A stretch of DNA of 64,000 nt from positions 44,750-108,749 of the forward strand of contig NZ_JACOOJ010000014.1 in the NCBI RefSeq assembly GCF_014287585.1, written 5' to 3'. This stretch comes from Parabacteroides hominis. Lineage in GTDB: Bacteria; Bacteroidota; Bacteroidia; Bacteroidales; Tannerellaceae. Below, one piece after another: positions 1 through 8,732 of this stretch (position 1 is its first letter; every line of letters starts with the position of its first letter). The notes beneath the pieces are model-generated. The model searched no databases. It was not told where the DNA came from and was given only the letters and a program-made list of their open reading frames with translations. Made by a program: the position numbers and the translations under genes.

Positions 1-460
1 CGATGCGGATGTCCAGCACGGAATCGAGCTTCAATATATTATCTTCAATTTTATTCAATGCCTGGAAAACATCCTCCTTGTGGAGCATGGTCGAGTTCGA
101 GAGCACGGCAATCTTGGCTTTCGGGAAAAAGCAGTTACGGGTTTCGATCGTATCGTCGATGATACCGGCAAATTCCGGATGCATGGTAGGCTCGCCATTC
201 CCGGCAAATGTGATTACATCGGGAACGACACCATCGGCCTGCATGGAAGACAGTTTATTTATTAAAGCCTCCTTTACCTCCGCACGGGTCGGCAGTTTAC
301 TGCGCGTACGATGATTCTCATTCAGCCCGCATTCGCAATAGATACAGTTGAACGAACAAAGTTTCCCGTCTGTGGGAAGCAGGTTCATACCTAAAGAAAC
401 ACCTAACCGACGACTATGTATCGGTCCGAATACTATTTTATCAAAAAGAATTGTAGACAT
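1..460 (-). CDS. Radical SAM protein, N-terminal part (cut by window edge)
   Basis: About 153 residues are visible; the 3' end lies beyond the left edge. The protein starts MSTILFDKIVFGPIHSRRLG and carries CSFNCIYCECG near residues 35-45, the CX3CX2C pattern that binds the 4Fe-4S cluster of radical SAM enzymes. A GNGEPT motif follows near residues 85-90, as in the SAM-binding part of this superfamily. Bacteroidota have a family of such proteins that start with a similar GPI-SRRLG motif and have no agreed function. The start at 460 is supported by a -7 box at 480-487. The gene is read away from the helix-hairpin-helix gene beside it. Superfamily assignment is firm; the substrate is unknown. 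Confidence 0.8.
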   Translation of the reverse strand, partial: MSTILFDKIVFGPIHSRRLGVSLGMNLLPTDGKLCSFNCIYCECGLNENHRTRSKLPTRAEVKEALINKLSSMQADGVVPDVITFAGNGEPTMHPEFAGIIDDTIETRNCFFPKAKIAVLSNSTMLHKEDVFQALNKIEDNILKLDSVLDIRI

Positions 461-479
461 AATGATTTATATTTAAGTG

Positions 480-487
480 CAAAGCTA
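480..487 (-). promoter_or_regulatory. -7 promoter box of the radical SAM gene
   Basis: On the minus strand the sequence reads TAGCTTTG, matching the Bacteroidota -7 consensus TAnnTTTG. It lies 20 nt upstream of the ATG at 460, which would give a very short leader. No clear -33 TTTG was found at the expected spacing. Confidence 0.5.
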
Positions 488-496
488 CAAAAGTTA

Positions 497-2524
497 TCAG
501 AATTTCCAGCGCAGTAACGTATATACATCTGCTTTGGCATGTCCTTCGATCTCTTCCAGGTCGGTGCCGATCACATCGCGATCAGCATAATACGTGTATC
601 CGAATTTAGCGGAAAGAGAAAGCTGCTTCACGATATCCCACCGGAAAGAGAGCGCCAGCCGGACTCCTTTTCCATAAAAGGAAGGCATATTGAAGGCATA
701 CAAGATATTCTTTTCATAAGAAGATATCCGGGTTTGATAATTATCCGTATGAAAGCCTGCCACATAAAAATCTGTTTGAACAGGAATATCAACCGGCTTC
801 CAACCCACGCTCTGGGCAATCATCCATCCTCTGCTCCTTTCGTTTGCTTCCGTATAACAAATACCGTCTGCGGATGTTCGCAGCGAGACGGACGAAGAAA
901 CCGCATACAAGGCCTGCATACGCAAACGCTGTTGGTGGTAAGGTGCTATATTTTCCTTTTCTTTGTGTTTATAACGGATATATACGGACAAGCTCCGGCT
1001 CGGTGTATAATCGAGTTGAAGCATATATTCCTTTCCTGTCGACGGTGCATCCACCCCATATTTCAACCAGGGAAACCGGAATATATCTGCATAGGCGGAT
1101 AACTTCCAGTGGCCTAAAGGTGTCCATTGCATCCCCATATACATTCCCTGCTCATTCCGGACGATTGAGTTTTGTGAAAAAGCATTCCCGAAAAAGGCTT
1201 GATAGCGTTTATCGTAATAACGATATAACAACAACAGGGAAAAATAAGAAGCAGGCGTCAACTGCAAGGCATTCAGGGAAGCAACCGCCCCATTCCGGCT
1301 CAGAGCCGTTTCGCCGTAAAACTTGATCAACTTATTTTTCAACAGATAATCCACACTGACATTCAGATTCCGGCTACCGCGAAAATAGAAAAGGTTGTAA
1401 GGTTTCGGATCAGGCTGTATCGAATAGTCTTCGAAGGAATAAGAGAGAGCAGTCAGGCCGATACATAAACCGGGAGTTGCATATCGTATGTTCCCGCCAT
1501 ACGTCTGCATGGGAACTTTACGCATCTTTTCCCTGTCCCGTACCAGACGATGCAAACCGTCCGTTTTAAACGAAGTAACGATCGTACTGTCCACACCTCC
1601 ATCCAATTTCCGATACGAATAGAACAGGCTGATATCTAATTTTTTCCAGTTGACGGTAGCAGCCGCTCCCCGGAAGAATTCATTTTCATCGGTTGAAAAA
1701 TGACGCCGGAATCCGTTCGTCCTTCTTTCCGTTTGTGAGACAAGGGCGTTCCGGCTGGGAGAAAAATCATTGCTGATCACCAGACCTTGCCCGAAAGATA
1801 TTTTATAATCGCCTATGGCAAGACTTTTCAACCATTTATTCATATCTTTCAAAAAGAGGTGCATCGAATAGTAGTCATATCCTTTATGATATTCGTTCCA
1901 GAAAGGTTCTCCCGCATCTTTTTCTGCGACCAGACCGAACTGGATGCGTTCATCGAATGCATACGAATAGCGAAGGGAATGATAGAACGGTTCTCCCAAA
2001 TACTTCCGATTCGGATATTGTTGTAGTACACTGTCAGGATATGAACAATAGCCTTTCTTTTGTTGAAAACATTTGTCATATCTGATTTGTAGTGTATTAG
2101 AACCTCGTTTCAACAGGTTCTTCACTGTTATAGGACGTTTATCAACTACTATTTCACCGATATGAACAAAGGGGACAAGCAAAGAAATCGTCTCTAAATC
2201 GAATGATTCCACGTTTTTAAGTTCATAAAGGGTCAGCATTTTTCCATAACGGGAACGGTATTCCAGAAGCTCCCGTATCTGTAAATCGGATAAGAAAGGG
2301 AGACGTTTCAATTGTCCTTCCGTCACTGTATTGAGTTCGAAAGGATGTTCGACAATATAGGAAATATCCGTATAAAGCGCTTCTATACGCTCTTCATCTT
2401 CCGTTTCCGAAGCCATTTCTTCTATATACTCCATCCACTTATCAACAGAATATAATGTCTGGCTTTTAAGCTGATAACTGCTTATTAACAGGCATACCAA
2501 CAGGTTTATAAACATTCGTTTCAT
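497..2524 (-). CDS. Helix-hairpin-helix protein with predicted outer-membrane barrel
   Basis: 675 residues from ATG at 2524; an in-frame TTG two codons upstream is less likely. A signal peptide (MKRMFINLLVCLLISS) is followed by an acidic stretch and then, around residues 60-120, two ComEA-like helix-hairpin-helix units (FELNTVTEGQLKRLPFLSD and a later GKMLTLYELKNV). The rest is rich in alternating aromatic and polar strands such as SLRYSYAFDERIQFGLVAEKD and ends LLRWKF, with a terminal aromatic residue typical of outer-membrane beta-barrels. HHH units normally bind DNA, so their presence in an exported barrel protein is odd; they may be a structural element only. The gene lies 12 nt downstream of a second barrel gene and is probably co-transcribed with it. 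Function unknown. Confidence 0.7.
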   Translation of the reverse strand: MKRMFINLLVCLLISSYQLKSQTLYSVDKWMEYIEEMASETEDEERIEALYTDISYIVEHPFELNTVTEGQLKRLPFLSDLQIRELLEYRSRYGKMLTLYELKNVESFDLETISLLVPFVHIGEIVVDKRPITVKNLLKRGSNTLQIRYDKCFQQKKGYCSYPDSVLQQYPNRKYLGEPFYHSLRYSYAFDERIQFGLVAEKDAGEPFWNEYHKGYDYYSMHLFLKDMNKWLKSLAIGDYKISFGQGLVISNDFSPSRNALVSQTERRTNGFRRHFSTDENEFFRGAAATVNWKKLDISLFYSYRKLDGGVDSTIVTSFKTDGLHRLVRDREKMRKVPMQTYGGNIRYATPGLCIGLTALSYSFEDYSIQPDPKPYNLFYFRGSRNLNVSVDYLLKNKLIKFYGETALSRNGAVASLNALQLTPASYFSLLLLYRYYDKRYQAFFGNAFSQNSIVRNEQGMYMGMQWTPLGHWKLSAYADIFRFPWLKYGVDAPSTGKEYMLQLDYTPSRSLSVYIRYKHKEKENIAPYHQQRLRMQALYAVSSSVSLRTSADGICYTEANERSRGWMIAQSVGWKPVDIPVQTDFYVAGFHTDNYQTRISSYEKNILYAFNMPSFYGKGVRLALSFRWDIVKQLSLSAKFGYTYYADRDVIGTDLEEIEGHAKADVYTLLRWKF

Positions 2525-2536
2525 AGTCAAGTCTGA

Positions 2537-3343
2537 TTAAAAAGAATAACTCAAACCCAGTCCGGTACTGGCTCCTAAAACCGGATGATAAACAGTCGCG
2601 ACATCTATTGTAATTCCAGCCAGACGATATCCGATACCCAAAGCAGGCAGGAGAGGGGTGGCCTGTACTCCCGCCCGTATACGGAAGTTTCTGAACGGAG
2701 CATATTCAATGCCCGCATTTCCTGTCCATGTATGTGCTTTATTACTTTCGATCGTTCCTGCTATCAACAAGCTGTTAATTATCTCCCATTGAAAACCTAT
2801 TTGTACGGAATAACCGGTAAAGCACTTTATTCCAGCAGTATGTTTATGAATGGCAACAGAAGGGAAATTCATTATCAACATTCCAATCAACAATTTGTCA
2901 ACGGGAGCAAACAAGATTCCAACATCCGTGGAAAGTTGTTTCGGTACTTCTTCCCACAACTCCGTCTGCAACATCTTATATTGGAAACCAATGCCGATCT
3001 TCCACCGGTCATTCAACCGTTTCCCGACCGACAAACGAAAAAGTGTTTCCCTATACCGATCATATCCGAAAGAAGAGATATCAACACCTGCCGACAACAA
3101 CGGATTAGGGTAGACAAAACCAATCCCCACCGTTCCCAACTCCTTTACACCATAGCGATTAAAGTATTCTAAATGAAGAATTTTATCAGTATGCAAAGCC
3201 ACCAATGCCGGATTAAACAAAACAGATTGCGTAACCCCGTTTCCTCCCATTCCCAAACTACGGATATCGGGAATACGGAGGTTATCAACAGCATGAATGT
3301 TGATAGATACAAAAAACAAAACGAATAAACTTATTGATTTCAT
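2537..3343 (-). CDS. PorV/PorQ-like outer-membrane beta-barrel protein
   Basis: 268 residues. A signal peptide (MKSISLFVLFFVSINIHA) is followed by LRIPDIRSLGMGGNGVTQS and FNPALVALH, the start typical of FadL-like barrels including the type IX secretion proteins PorV and PorQ (a glycine-rich MGG segment, then a xPA turn). The body alternates beta-strands such as TVGIGFVYPNPLLSAGVDIS and ends GLGLSYSF with a terminal phenylalanine. It is shorter than PorQ or PorV (over 300 residues). It is the first gene of a two-gene unit with the HHH barrel protein 12 nt downstream. A type IX secretion role is possible because porZ lies 3 kb away, but this gene itself does not prove it. Confidence 0.6.
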   Translation of the reverse strand: MKSISLFVLFFVSINIHAVDNLRIPDIRSLGMGGNGVTQSVLFNPALVALHTDKILHLEYFNRYGVKELGTVGIGFVYPNPLLSAGVDISSFGYDRYRETLFRLSVGKRLNDRWKIGIGFQYKMLQTELWEEVPKQLSTDVGILFAPVDKLLIGMLIMNFPSVAIHKHTAGIKCFTGYSVQIGFQWEIINSLLIAGTIESNKAHTWTGNAGIEYAPFRNFRIRAGVQATPLLPALGIGYRLAGITIDVATVYHPVLGASTGLGLSYSF

Positions 3344-3601
3344 AGCAAGGTTTGTTTAAATCGTCAACTTTCTATTATTTATGGACTATATATTCAGGAT
3401 TGATAAATATGGGAAGATAACAGTATGTTTCATAGTCTGTTGATTTTAGTTGTTTATATTGTCACAAAGATAATGATTTATATAATCCCTGCAACACATT
3501 AACAACTTATTTACAACACATCCCTTTATTTTCTGTAATCGAAGCTATCACACCGATTAGTCAAATTCTGTAAAACCGGCAGATGCTATTCGTAAATCGA
3601 T
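3344..3601. other. Divergent intergenic region
   Basis: About 260 nt of AT-rich sequence between the divergently read PorV/PorQ-like gene and the DUF4294 gene. No ORF with coding character was seen. The only recognisable element is the -7 box directly before the DUF4294 start. Confidence 0.4.
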
Positions 3602-3609
3602 TACTTTTG
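3602..3609 (+). promoter_or_regulatory. -7 promoter box almost touching the DUF4294 start codon
   Basis: TACTTTTG matches the TAnnTTTG consensus and ends only 6 nt before the ATG at 3616. If it is used, transcription would begin at or within a few bases of the start codon, giving a leaderless or nearly leaderless mRNA. Confidence 0.45.
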
Positions 3610-3615
3610 TGAGCG

Positions 3616-4221
3616 ATGTTGAGAAAAGGCAAGTATAAAATATTGATAATATTCATATTGTGTTCGGTAGGAGCCCATACACAAACATTGAAGATCAATA
3701 CCGTTCCAGAAGGATTACAAAAAGCTTATCTGGATGGAAAGGACACAGTGCCTGTTGTTAATTTACGGGAAATATTTATTTACCCTCCGGTAAAGTTTAA
3801 GAATAAACGAGAACAAGCCCGGTACAGCAAGTTAGTTCGCGATGTGAAGCGCACGTTGCCGTATGCCAAAATGGTTTATGAAACACTGATCGAAACCTAT
3901 GAATATATGGAGACGCTCCCCGACGAAAAGTCCCGTCAGGCACATTTGAAACGGATGGAGAAAGAACTCTTCCAGGAATATAAACCGCAGTTGAAAAAAC
4001 TGACCTTCTCACAAGGCAAACTGCTTATCAAACTGATTGACAGAGAATGTAACCAATCGAGCTATAACCTGTTGAAAGCCTATTTAGGCAGTTTCCGGGC
4101 AGGCTTCTGGAACATATTTGCCGGCATGTTCGGCGCCAGCCTGAAATCCGAATATGATCCCAAAGGAAAAGACGCCATGACGGAGCGGGTAGTCGTACTT
4201 GTCGAAAACGGGTTAATCTGA
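3616..4221 (+). CDS. DUF4294 family exported protein
   Basis: 201 residues. An N-terminal signal peptide (about residues 1-22, ending VGAHTQ) precedes VVNLREIFIYPPVKFKN, a segment typical of the Bacteroidota DUF4294 family, followed by a charged helical body (YSKLVRDVKRTLPYAKMVYE and later ECNQSSYNLLKAYLGSFRAG). It is predicted to be periplasmic or surface-associated. No catalytic motif is visible and the family has no described function. The last 9 nt overlap the convergent RNA methyltransferase gene. There is no in-frame alternative start before the signal peptide. Family assignment is from memory of the conserved segments. Confidence 0.75.
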   Translation: MLRKGKYKILIIFILCSVGAHTQTLKINTVPEGLQKAYLDGKDTVPVVNLREIFIYPPVKFKNKREQARYSKLVRDVKRTLPYAKMVYETLIETYEYMETLPDEKSRQAHLKRMEKELFQEYKPQLKKLTFSQGKLLIKLIDRECNQSSYNLLKAYLGSFRAGFWNIFAGMFGASLKSEYDPKGKDAMTERVVVLVENGLI

Positions 4222-4743
4222 CAACTGCTTAAAGAAATCCCAGATGATGATGCCGGTAGTCACCGAAACATTCAAAGAATGCTTGGTCCCGTACTGCGGT
4301 ATTTCAATACACATATCACAGTTATCAACGACACATTGTTGAACGCCTTTCACTTCGTTTCCCATGATAACGGCATACTTTTTATTCTTGTCCAACAACA
4401 ACTTATCCAACATCGTACTACCTTCGGCCTGTTCAACCGCACACACCGTATATCCCTGCTGTTTCAGTTTATCAACAGCCTCCATCGTATCTTTGAAATA
4501 CTCCCAGTCGACAGTCTCTTCCGCCCCCAAAGCTGTCTTGTGAATCTCGGCATGAGGCGGACAAGCCGTGATGCCGCACAGATAAATACTTTCTACCCTG
4601 AAAGCATCAGAGGTACGAAACACGGATCCTACATTGTTTAAGCTTCTTACATGGTCGAGCACAACGACCAACGGAATTTTTTTACTATCTTTGAATGCTT
4701 CCGGAGTCAGGCGGTTCAGCTCTGTTATTTTTAACTTGCGCAT
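4213..4743 (-). CDS. SpoU/TrmH-type RNA 2'-O-methyltransferase
   Basis: 176 residues from MRKLKITELN; an ATG three codons upstream (4752) is less likely because the -7 box at 4764-4771 would leave almost no leader. The three SpoU motifs are present: motif 1 LDHVRSLNNVGSVFRTSDAF (Asn and Arg of the catalytic centre), motif 2 VIMGNEVKGV, and motif 3 SLNVSVTTGIIIW. These form the trefoil knot that binds S-adenosylmethionine. The protein is short, lacking the N-terminal RNA-binding extension of larger family members, so it resembles TrmH/TrmL-sized enzymes acting on tRNA or rRNA. The exact target nucleotide cannot be told. The 3' end overlaps the DUF4294 gene by 9 nt. Confidence 0.88.
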   Translation of the reverse strand: MRKLKITELNRLTPEAFKDSKKIPLVVVLDHVRSLNNVGSVFRTSDAFRVESIYLCGITACPPHAEIHKTALGAEETVDWEYFKDTMEAVDKLKQQGYTVCAVEQAEGSTMLDKLLLDKNKKYAVIMGNEVKGVQQCVVDNCDMCIEIPQYGTKHSLNVSVTTGIIIWDFFKQLSD

Positions 4744-4763
4744 AGCTATCATTTCTTTGCTTG

Positions 4764-4771
4764 CAAAAGTA
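4764..4771 (-). promoter_or_regulatory. -7 promoter box of the RNA methyltransferase gene
   Basis: The minus strand reads TACTTTTG, a full match to TAnnTTTG, 20 nt upstream of the ATG at 4743. It decides between the two possible starts in favour of 4743. Confidence 0.5.
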
Positions 4772-5294
4772 GTGAATTAATGTGGATATGCCGTTGAAAA
4801 GCTATTGATAAGTGGTGGACACAAAATGAAAAATAGTTCTTGCATTATTCGATTTGTTCGCTATACATCCTCTTGTTTTTATTATGCAATAAAAATAACG
4901 GATTATTTATTACGCCCTATCAACAGTGGTTATACACGTGTCAACAGCCCTCAACTGCTATAAACTTTTACACACAGGCGGTTTTCAACCGGAAACTAAT
5001 AAAGTCCGTAAAATGAAGAATAACAGGATATAATAGGATAAATCGTATGTTGGTATCTACTTGATAAGTAGTTTGCATCGTTTAATAACGAACCGGACAA
5101 GTATTGCAACAGAAATGTATAAACTGTTTCAACAGGATATTATAATCATCATATTTAGATTTAAAATAAAGAATAAATAAGAATATAATAATATGATTGT
5201 GGATAACTTGGGAAGGTCGGGATGTTTTACATTCTCTTGTCTTCTGTTTATTTGTTTTACACATATTTCTTATGCATGAAACAATTAAAGTTTT
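4772..5294. other. AT-rich intergenic region with DnaA-box-like sites
   Basis: About 520 nt without a convincing gene, between divergently read trmH-like and nadA. It holds one exact reverse DnaA box (TGTGGATAA, 5198-5206) and three one-mismatch sites: TGTGGATAT at 4781-4789, TTATACACG at 4930-4938 and TTTTACACA at 4966-4974. Long A/T runs lie between them. It could be a DnaA-regulated region or part of a replication origin, but dnaA is not in the window and the sites may be chance. Confidence 0.3.
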
Positions 5295-5303
5295 TACCTT
5301 TGC
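5295..5303 (+). promoter_or_regulatory. -7 promoter box of nadA
   Basis: TACCTTTGC matches TAnnTTTG. It lies 38 nt before the ATG at 5342 and downstream of an in-frame ATG at 5222, so it argues that translation starts at 5342. Confidence 0.5.
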
Positions 5304-5341
5304 ATATTTCATGCTTTTACAATCATTTAATACAGGTAACT

Positions 5342-6328
5342 ATGTTGACAAACCAATCGATCGGATATATGGACGCACCCATTCCAAAGGGTTTGGACTT
5401 GAAGGAAGAGATAAACAGGATGCGTAAAGAAAAGAACGCCGTTATTCTTGCTCACTATTATCAGACAGGTGACATTCAGGATATAGCAGATTTTGTGGGA
5501 GACAGTTTGGCGTTGGCGCAACAGGCAGCCAAGACGACCGCCGATATCATTGTTTTCTGCGGTGTCCATTTTATGGGGGAAACGGCGAAGGTATTGTGCC
5601 CGGACAAGAAAGTGTTGGTTCCCGACCTGAATGCCGGTTGCTCGTTGGCAGATAGCTGTCCGGCTACCGATTTTGCAGAATTTGTAAAGCAGCATCCCGG
5701 TCATGTAGTTATTTCGTATGTAAATACGACTGCTGCTGTAAAGGCCGTGACGGATGTAGTGGTGACTTCTACCAATGCGCGCCAGATCGTCGAAAGTTTT
5801 CCTGAAGACACGAAGATCATTTTCGGTCCGGACCGGAACTTGGGTAATTACATAAACGGCATTACCGGACGCAAGATGTTGCTTTGGGATGGCGCTTGCC
5901 ATGTGCATGAACAATTTTCACTGGAAAAGATATTGGAATTGAAAAAACAGTATCCCGATGCGGACGTTATTACTCATCCGGAATGCAAACAGCCCGTTAT
6001 ACAGGTTTCAGACTTCGTAGGATCGACTGCGGCTCTTTTGAAGTATACTGTCAAGTCTGACAAAAAACAATTCATTGTAGCGACGGAAAGCGGCGTTATT
6101 CACGAAATGCGTAAGCTGAGCCCCGGTAAGGAATTTATCCCGGCTCCTCCTGAAGACAGCACATGTGCTTGCAACGAATGTAATTTCATGCGTCTGAACA
6201 CGATGGAGAAACTTTACAACTGTTTGAAATACGAACTCCCTGAAATCTTTGTTGACGAACAAGTACAGGAAAAAGCGATCCGCCCGATCAAGAAGATGCT
6301 GGAGATATCGGAAAGGTTGGGGCTGTAA
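5342..6328 (+). CDS. nadA: Quinolinate synthase NadA
   Basis: 328 residues starting MLTNQSIGYMDAPIPKGLDL. NadA condenses iminoaspartate (from NadB) with dihydroxyacetone phosphate to quinolinate in NAD biosynthesis, using a 4Fe-4S cluster. Three family cysteine regions are present: GCSLADSCP, THPECKQPV and CACNECNFMRLN; substrate-binding segments AHYYQTGDIQDIADFVGDS and FCGVHFMGETAKVL are also clear. The open frame extends 40 codons upstream to 5222, but that stretch is low-complexity and lies across the promoter, and the 328-residue form fits the family length. It stands alone, with a terminator at 6362-6396. nadB and nadC are not in the window. Confidence 0.96.
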   Translation: MLTNQSIGYMDAPIPKGLDLKEEINRMRKEKNAVILAHYYQTGDIQDIADFVGDSLALAQQAAKTTADIIVFCGVHFMGETAKVLCPDKKVLVPDLNAGCSLADSCPATDFAEFVKQHPGHVVISYVNTTAAVKAVTDVVVTSTNARQIVESFPEDTKIIFGPDRNLGNYINGITGRKMLLWDGACHVHEQFSLEKILELKKQYPDADVITHPECKQPVIQVSDFVGSTAALLKYTVKSDKKQFIVATESGVIHEMRKLSPGKEFIPAPPEDSTCACNECNFMRLNTMEKLYNCLKYELPEIFVDEQVQEKAIRPIKKMLEISERLGL

Positions 6329-6361
6329 GTTTGTTAGGCAAACAATACTAAATAATGTGAG

Positions 6362-6396
6362 GAGAGTGCATCAAAACGGGATTTTGACGCACTCTC
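6362..6396. terminator. Bidirectional terminator between nadA and porZ
   Basis: Perfect 15-bp arms (GAGAGTGCATCAAAA at 6362-6376 and its partner TTTTGACGCACTCTC at 6382-6396, with one G-U pair) around a 5-nt loop, followed by TTTTTTATTTTA on the plus strand. Convergent genes on both sides suggest use in both directions. Confidence 0.8.
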
Positions 6397-6400
6397 TTTT

Positions 6401-8719
6401 TTATTTTATAACTGCAATTTTAGTAACCACGCTTTCTTTTGAATCTTCGGTGGCAGAAAGTACCAAATATATTCCTGAAGCGACACGGACACCTTTGGCA
6501 TTCCGGCAGTTCCAGATGACTTGTCCGCCTAAAGATTTGGTTTGGTAGATCAGATTTCCGTTCAGGTCGGTGATCTTGACGATCGAGTTATCCATCAGTC
6601 CCGTGATAGTTACTTTATCTCTATGTTCGGGCCGTACTGGATTCGGATAAGCGTACACATCGGAATAATCGCTTCTACCTTCTGTTGCTTCTCCTTTGTA
6701 AGAGTTCAGACCTTTATCGGTTCCAATAAACACTTCGCCTGTTTTTCCATTGATGTCTATGGAATATATATTGTCGGATAGGAGAGGGCTGTTAGATGTG
6801 TTGAACTGGTGAACGACTTCCTGATTGTCTTCGCTCAATACATAAACGCCGTTGCCATCTGTCCCGATCCACTTCCGGTTTCCATTATCTACCTTGATGG
6901 TGGTTATCATCACGTTATCGAGGAAATAATATGGAGTTCCCTCTTCATTGATAAGTTTTACGCGTGTGCAACGCATGGATTGGTTGTTTTCCGATGTCGC
7001 CAGTTTGGGATTTGTAAAATAGATCGCCCCTTTATTGGTTCCTACCCATACATATCCGTCCTTATCTTCCGCCATGCAAGTGTAATTGCTGGGAGAGAAG
7101 TCATTGCCGTCGGTGTCGGTTAAATTTTCAAATTTATAAGACGCCGCTTCATCCAAGGAATTGCTGTTGGCTATAACGGTTAAGCGTACTTGACTGGTAG
7201 GGCGGGATATGTTTATCCATTTGTCGTTGTTTGAGGTGATAAGTATATCGTTTATAGTATATTTTCCATTTAAAGATTCGACAGACAGGCTGTGCCATTT
7301 TCCATCCTTATCTAATATTTTAATGGCTTTATTGACTTCGGAATTAGTCATCCACAGATTTTCATCCTTATCAAGGGCAAGCCCGTCTACACGACAATAA
7401 AAGCCCGGATTATCATTTGCATTTTCAAGCGGGCTATTTGCTCTGTTATAAACCATCGTAGGTTCTCTGTCTATATATTGGACAACACCGTAACCGAATG
7501 AAGATGTATAAATGATTTCTTCTCCGGCATCGTTTGTAGTAACGACAATACTGGTATAATCTTTAGGCCATACATTTAATTTATTTTGAACAGCTGAAGG
7601 CTCTAACACAGTCCATTTGTCATAATCGTATATCATAACCGAACCGGCTTTATCAAAATGATTATCACCTGTTAAGCTTTTTCCACCAGGTATAAGATAG
7701 ACTTTATCATTTTTAATTTGTATATCATAAGGGCTATTGGTGTACGGACCATCCAAAACAATAGCTTCGTTTACTGCTTCAAACTGATTGGTTCCTGTTC
7801 TTTTGATAGAGCGTAAACCTTTGTTTCCTTCGGCTATCCAATATTTATCGGTTTGATAAGTGCTGATATCCTTAATGGGCAGGTTGTTGATTTGATCGAA
7901 AGCCTTTGTGTCTGTAAACAGGTAAATTTGTGAAGCAGCTATGCAAGCCAGCTTTTCACCGGTAACTTTAATATTGTTCATCGAGTTATTGCTTGCCAGA
8001 GGAACGGTCGTACCGTTGGATTCGTAATAGACTCCTTTATTTTTTGCCAGATAAAACAGCTGGTTTTTGAATAGTACGACTTTATCAACAGAATTGTCAG
8101 CCGGAAATCCGAGGATGGTATAAGGTTTCCAGTTTGACTTATCCAATAGGTTGTCTTTTAAAGAAGCGTAAAGGATACCGGAAGATTCTGTTGTAGATGC
8201 ATATATGTGATTGTTCAGAATGGCACAGGAGGTTATGTTCATGGATAAATTATAGGTATCGGTTATTTCCTTCTTTTCCATGTTGACGACTACAATGCCG
8301 GATTTTATGGATATATAAGCATATTCGTTATAAATCATAACGGAATTTACGGCTTTGTCTCTTAACGACGTAGTAGTGTATAGATAAGGAATGTTTTTCA
8401 CCGAACCTTCTTCCCATATATCTATATTGCAGTTTTGATAGATGATTAGCAGGGACTTTGTCTGCTTATTATATGAGATGAATTGAATATCCGTATCGTT
8501 CAATCCGTTTCCTTTGTAATATTGTTTAATGCTATTATCTTCTTTTCCATACGTGTACAAAGCTCCTTCCGCTACAACGAATACCTGATCGGCTGATTCT
8601 TCTACATAGTCGGTGTTGTTGTAGGAGAGATACGTTTTCCATCCGAGCGTGTTGTCATCGGCTGCTAAGGCAGGAAATGATAGTATGAAAAGCAAGATAA
8701 TAGTCAATATATTTCTCAT
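6401..8719 (-). CDS. porZ: PorZ-like type IX secretion protein with C-terminal sorting domain
   Basis: 772 residues, close to the length of Porphyromonas gingivalis PorZ. A signal peptide (MRNILTIILLFILSFPALA) leads into two beta-propeller-like regions with repeats such as VFVVAEGALYTYGKEDNS, YVWVGTNKGAIYFTNP and VFIGTDKGLNSYKGE, as in two-component-regulator propellers. The last ~80 residues form a type A sorting domain: YAYPNPVRPEHRDKVTITGL, then VKITDLNGNLIYQT and a final GIYLVLSATEDS with a short basic tail. In P. gingivalis PorZ is surface-exposed and takes part in anchoring T9SS cargo to A-LPS. The gene lies 13 nt downstream of rdgB and is probably co-transcribed with it. The name rests on length and architecture. 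Confidence 0.8.
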   Translation of the reverse strand: MRNILTIILLFILSFPALAADDNTLGWKTYLSYNNTDYVEESADQVFVVAEGALYTYGKEDNSIKQYYKGNGLNDTDIQFISYNKQTKSLLIIYQNCNIDIWEEGSVKNIPYLYTTTSLRDKAVNSVMIYNEYAYISIKSGIVVVNMEKKEITDTYNLSMNITSCAILNNHIYASTTESSGILYASLKDNLLDKSNWKPYTILGFPADNSVDKVVLFKNQLFYLAKNKGVYYESNGTTVPLASNNSMNNIKVTGEKLACIAASQIYLFTDTKAFDQINNLPIKDISTYQTDKYWIAEGNKGLRSIKRTGTNQFEAVNEAIVLDGPYTNSPYDIQIKNDKVYLIPGGKSLTGDNHFDKAGSVMIYDYDKWTVLEPSAVQNKLNVWPKDYTSIVVTTNDAGEEIIYTSSFGYGVVQYIDREPTMVYNRANSPLENANDNPGFYCRVDGLALDKDENLWMTNSEVNKAIKILDKDGKWHSLSVESLNGKYTINDILITSNNDKWINISRPTSQVRLTVIANSNSLDEAASYKFENLTDTDGNDFSPSNYTCMAEDKDGYVWVGTNKGAIYFTNPKLATSENNQSMRCTRVKLINEEGTPYYFLDNVMITTIKVDNGNRKWIGTDGNGVYVLSEDNQEVVHQFNTSNSPLLSDNIYSIDINGKTGEVFIGTDKGLNSYKGEATEGRSDYSDVYAYPNPVRPEHRDKVTITGLMDNSIVKITDLNGNLIYQTKSLGGQVIWNCRNAKGVRVASGIYLVLSATEDSKESVVTKIAVIK

Positions 8720-8732
8720 ATTAATCCTGATG

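Noticed and set aside
5222..5341. Upstream extension of nadA by 40 codons
   Set aside because: The stretch lies across the -7 promoter box, has low-complexity hydrophobic composition and is not part of NadA proteins of the usual length.
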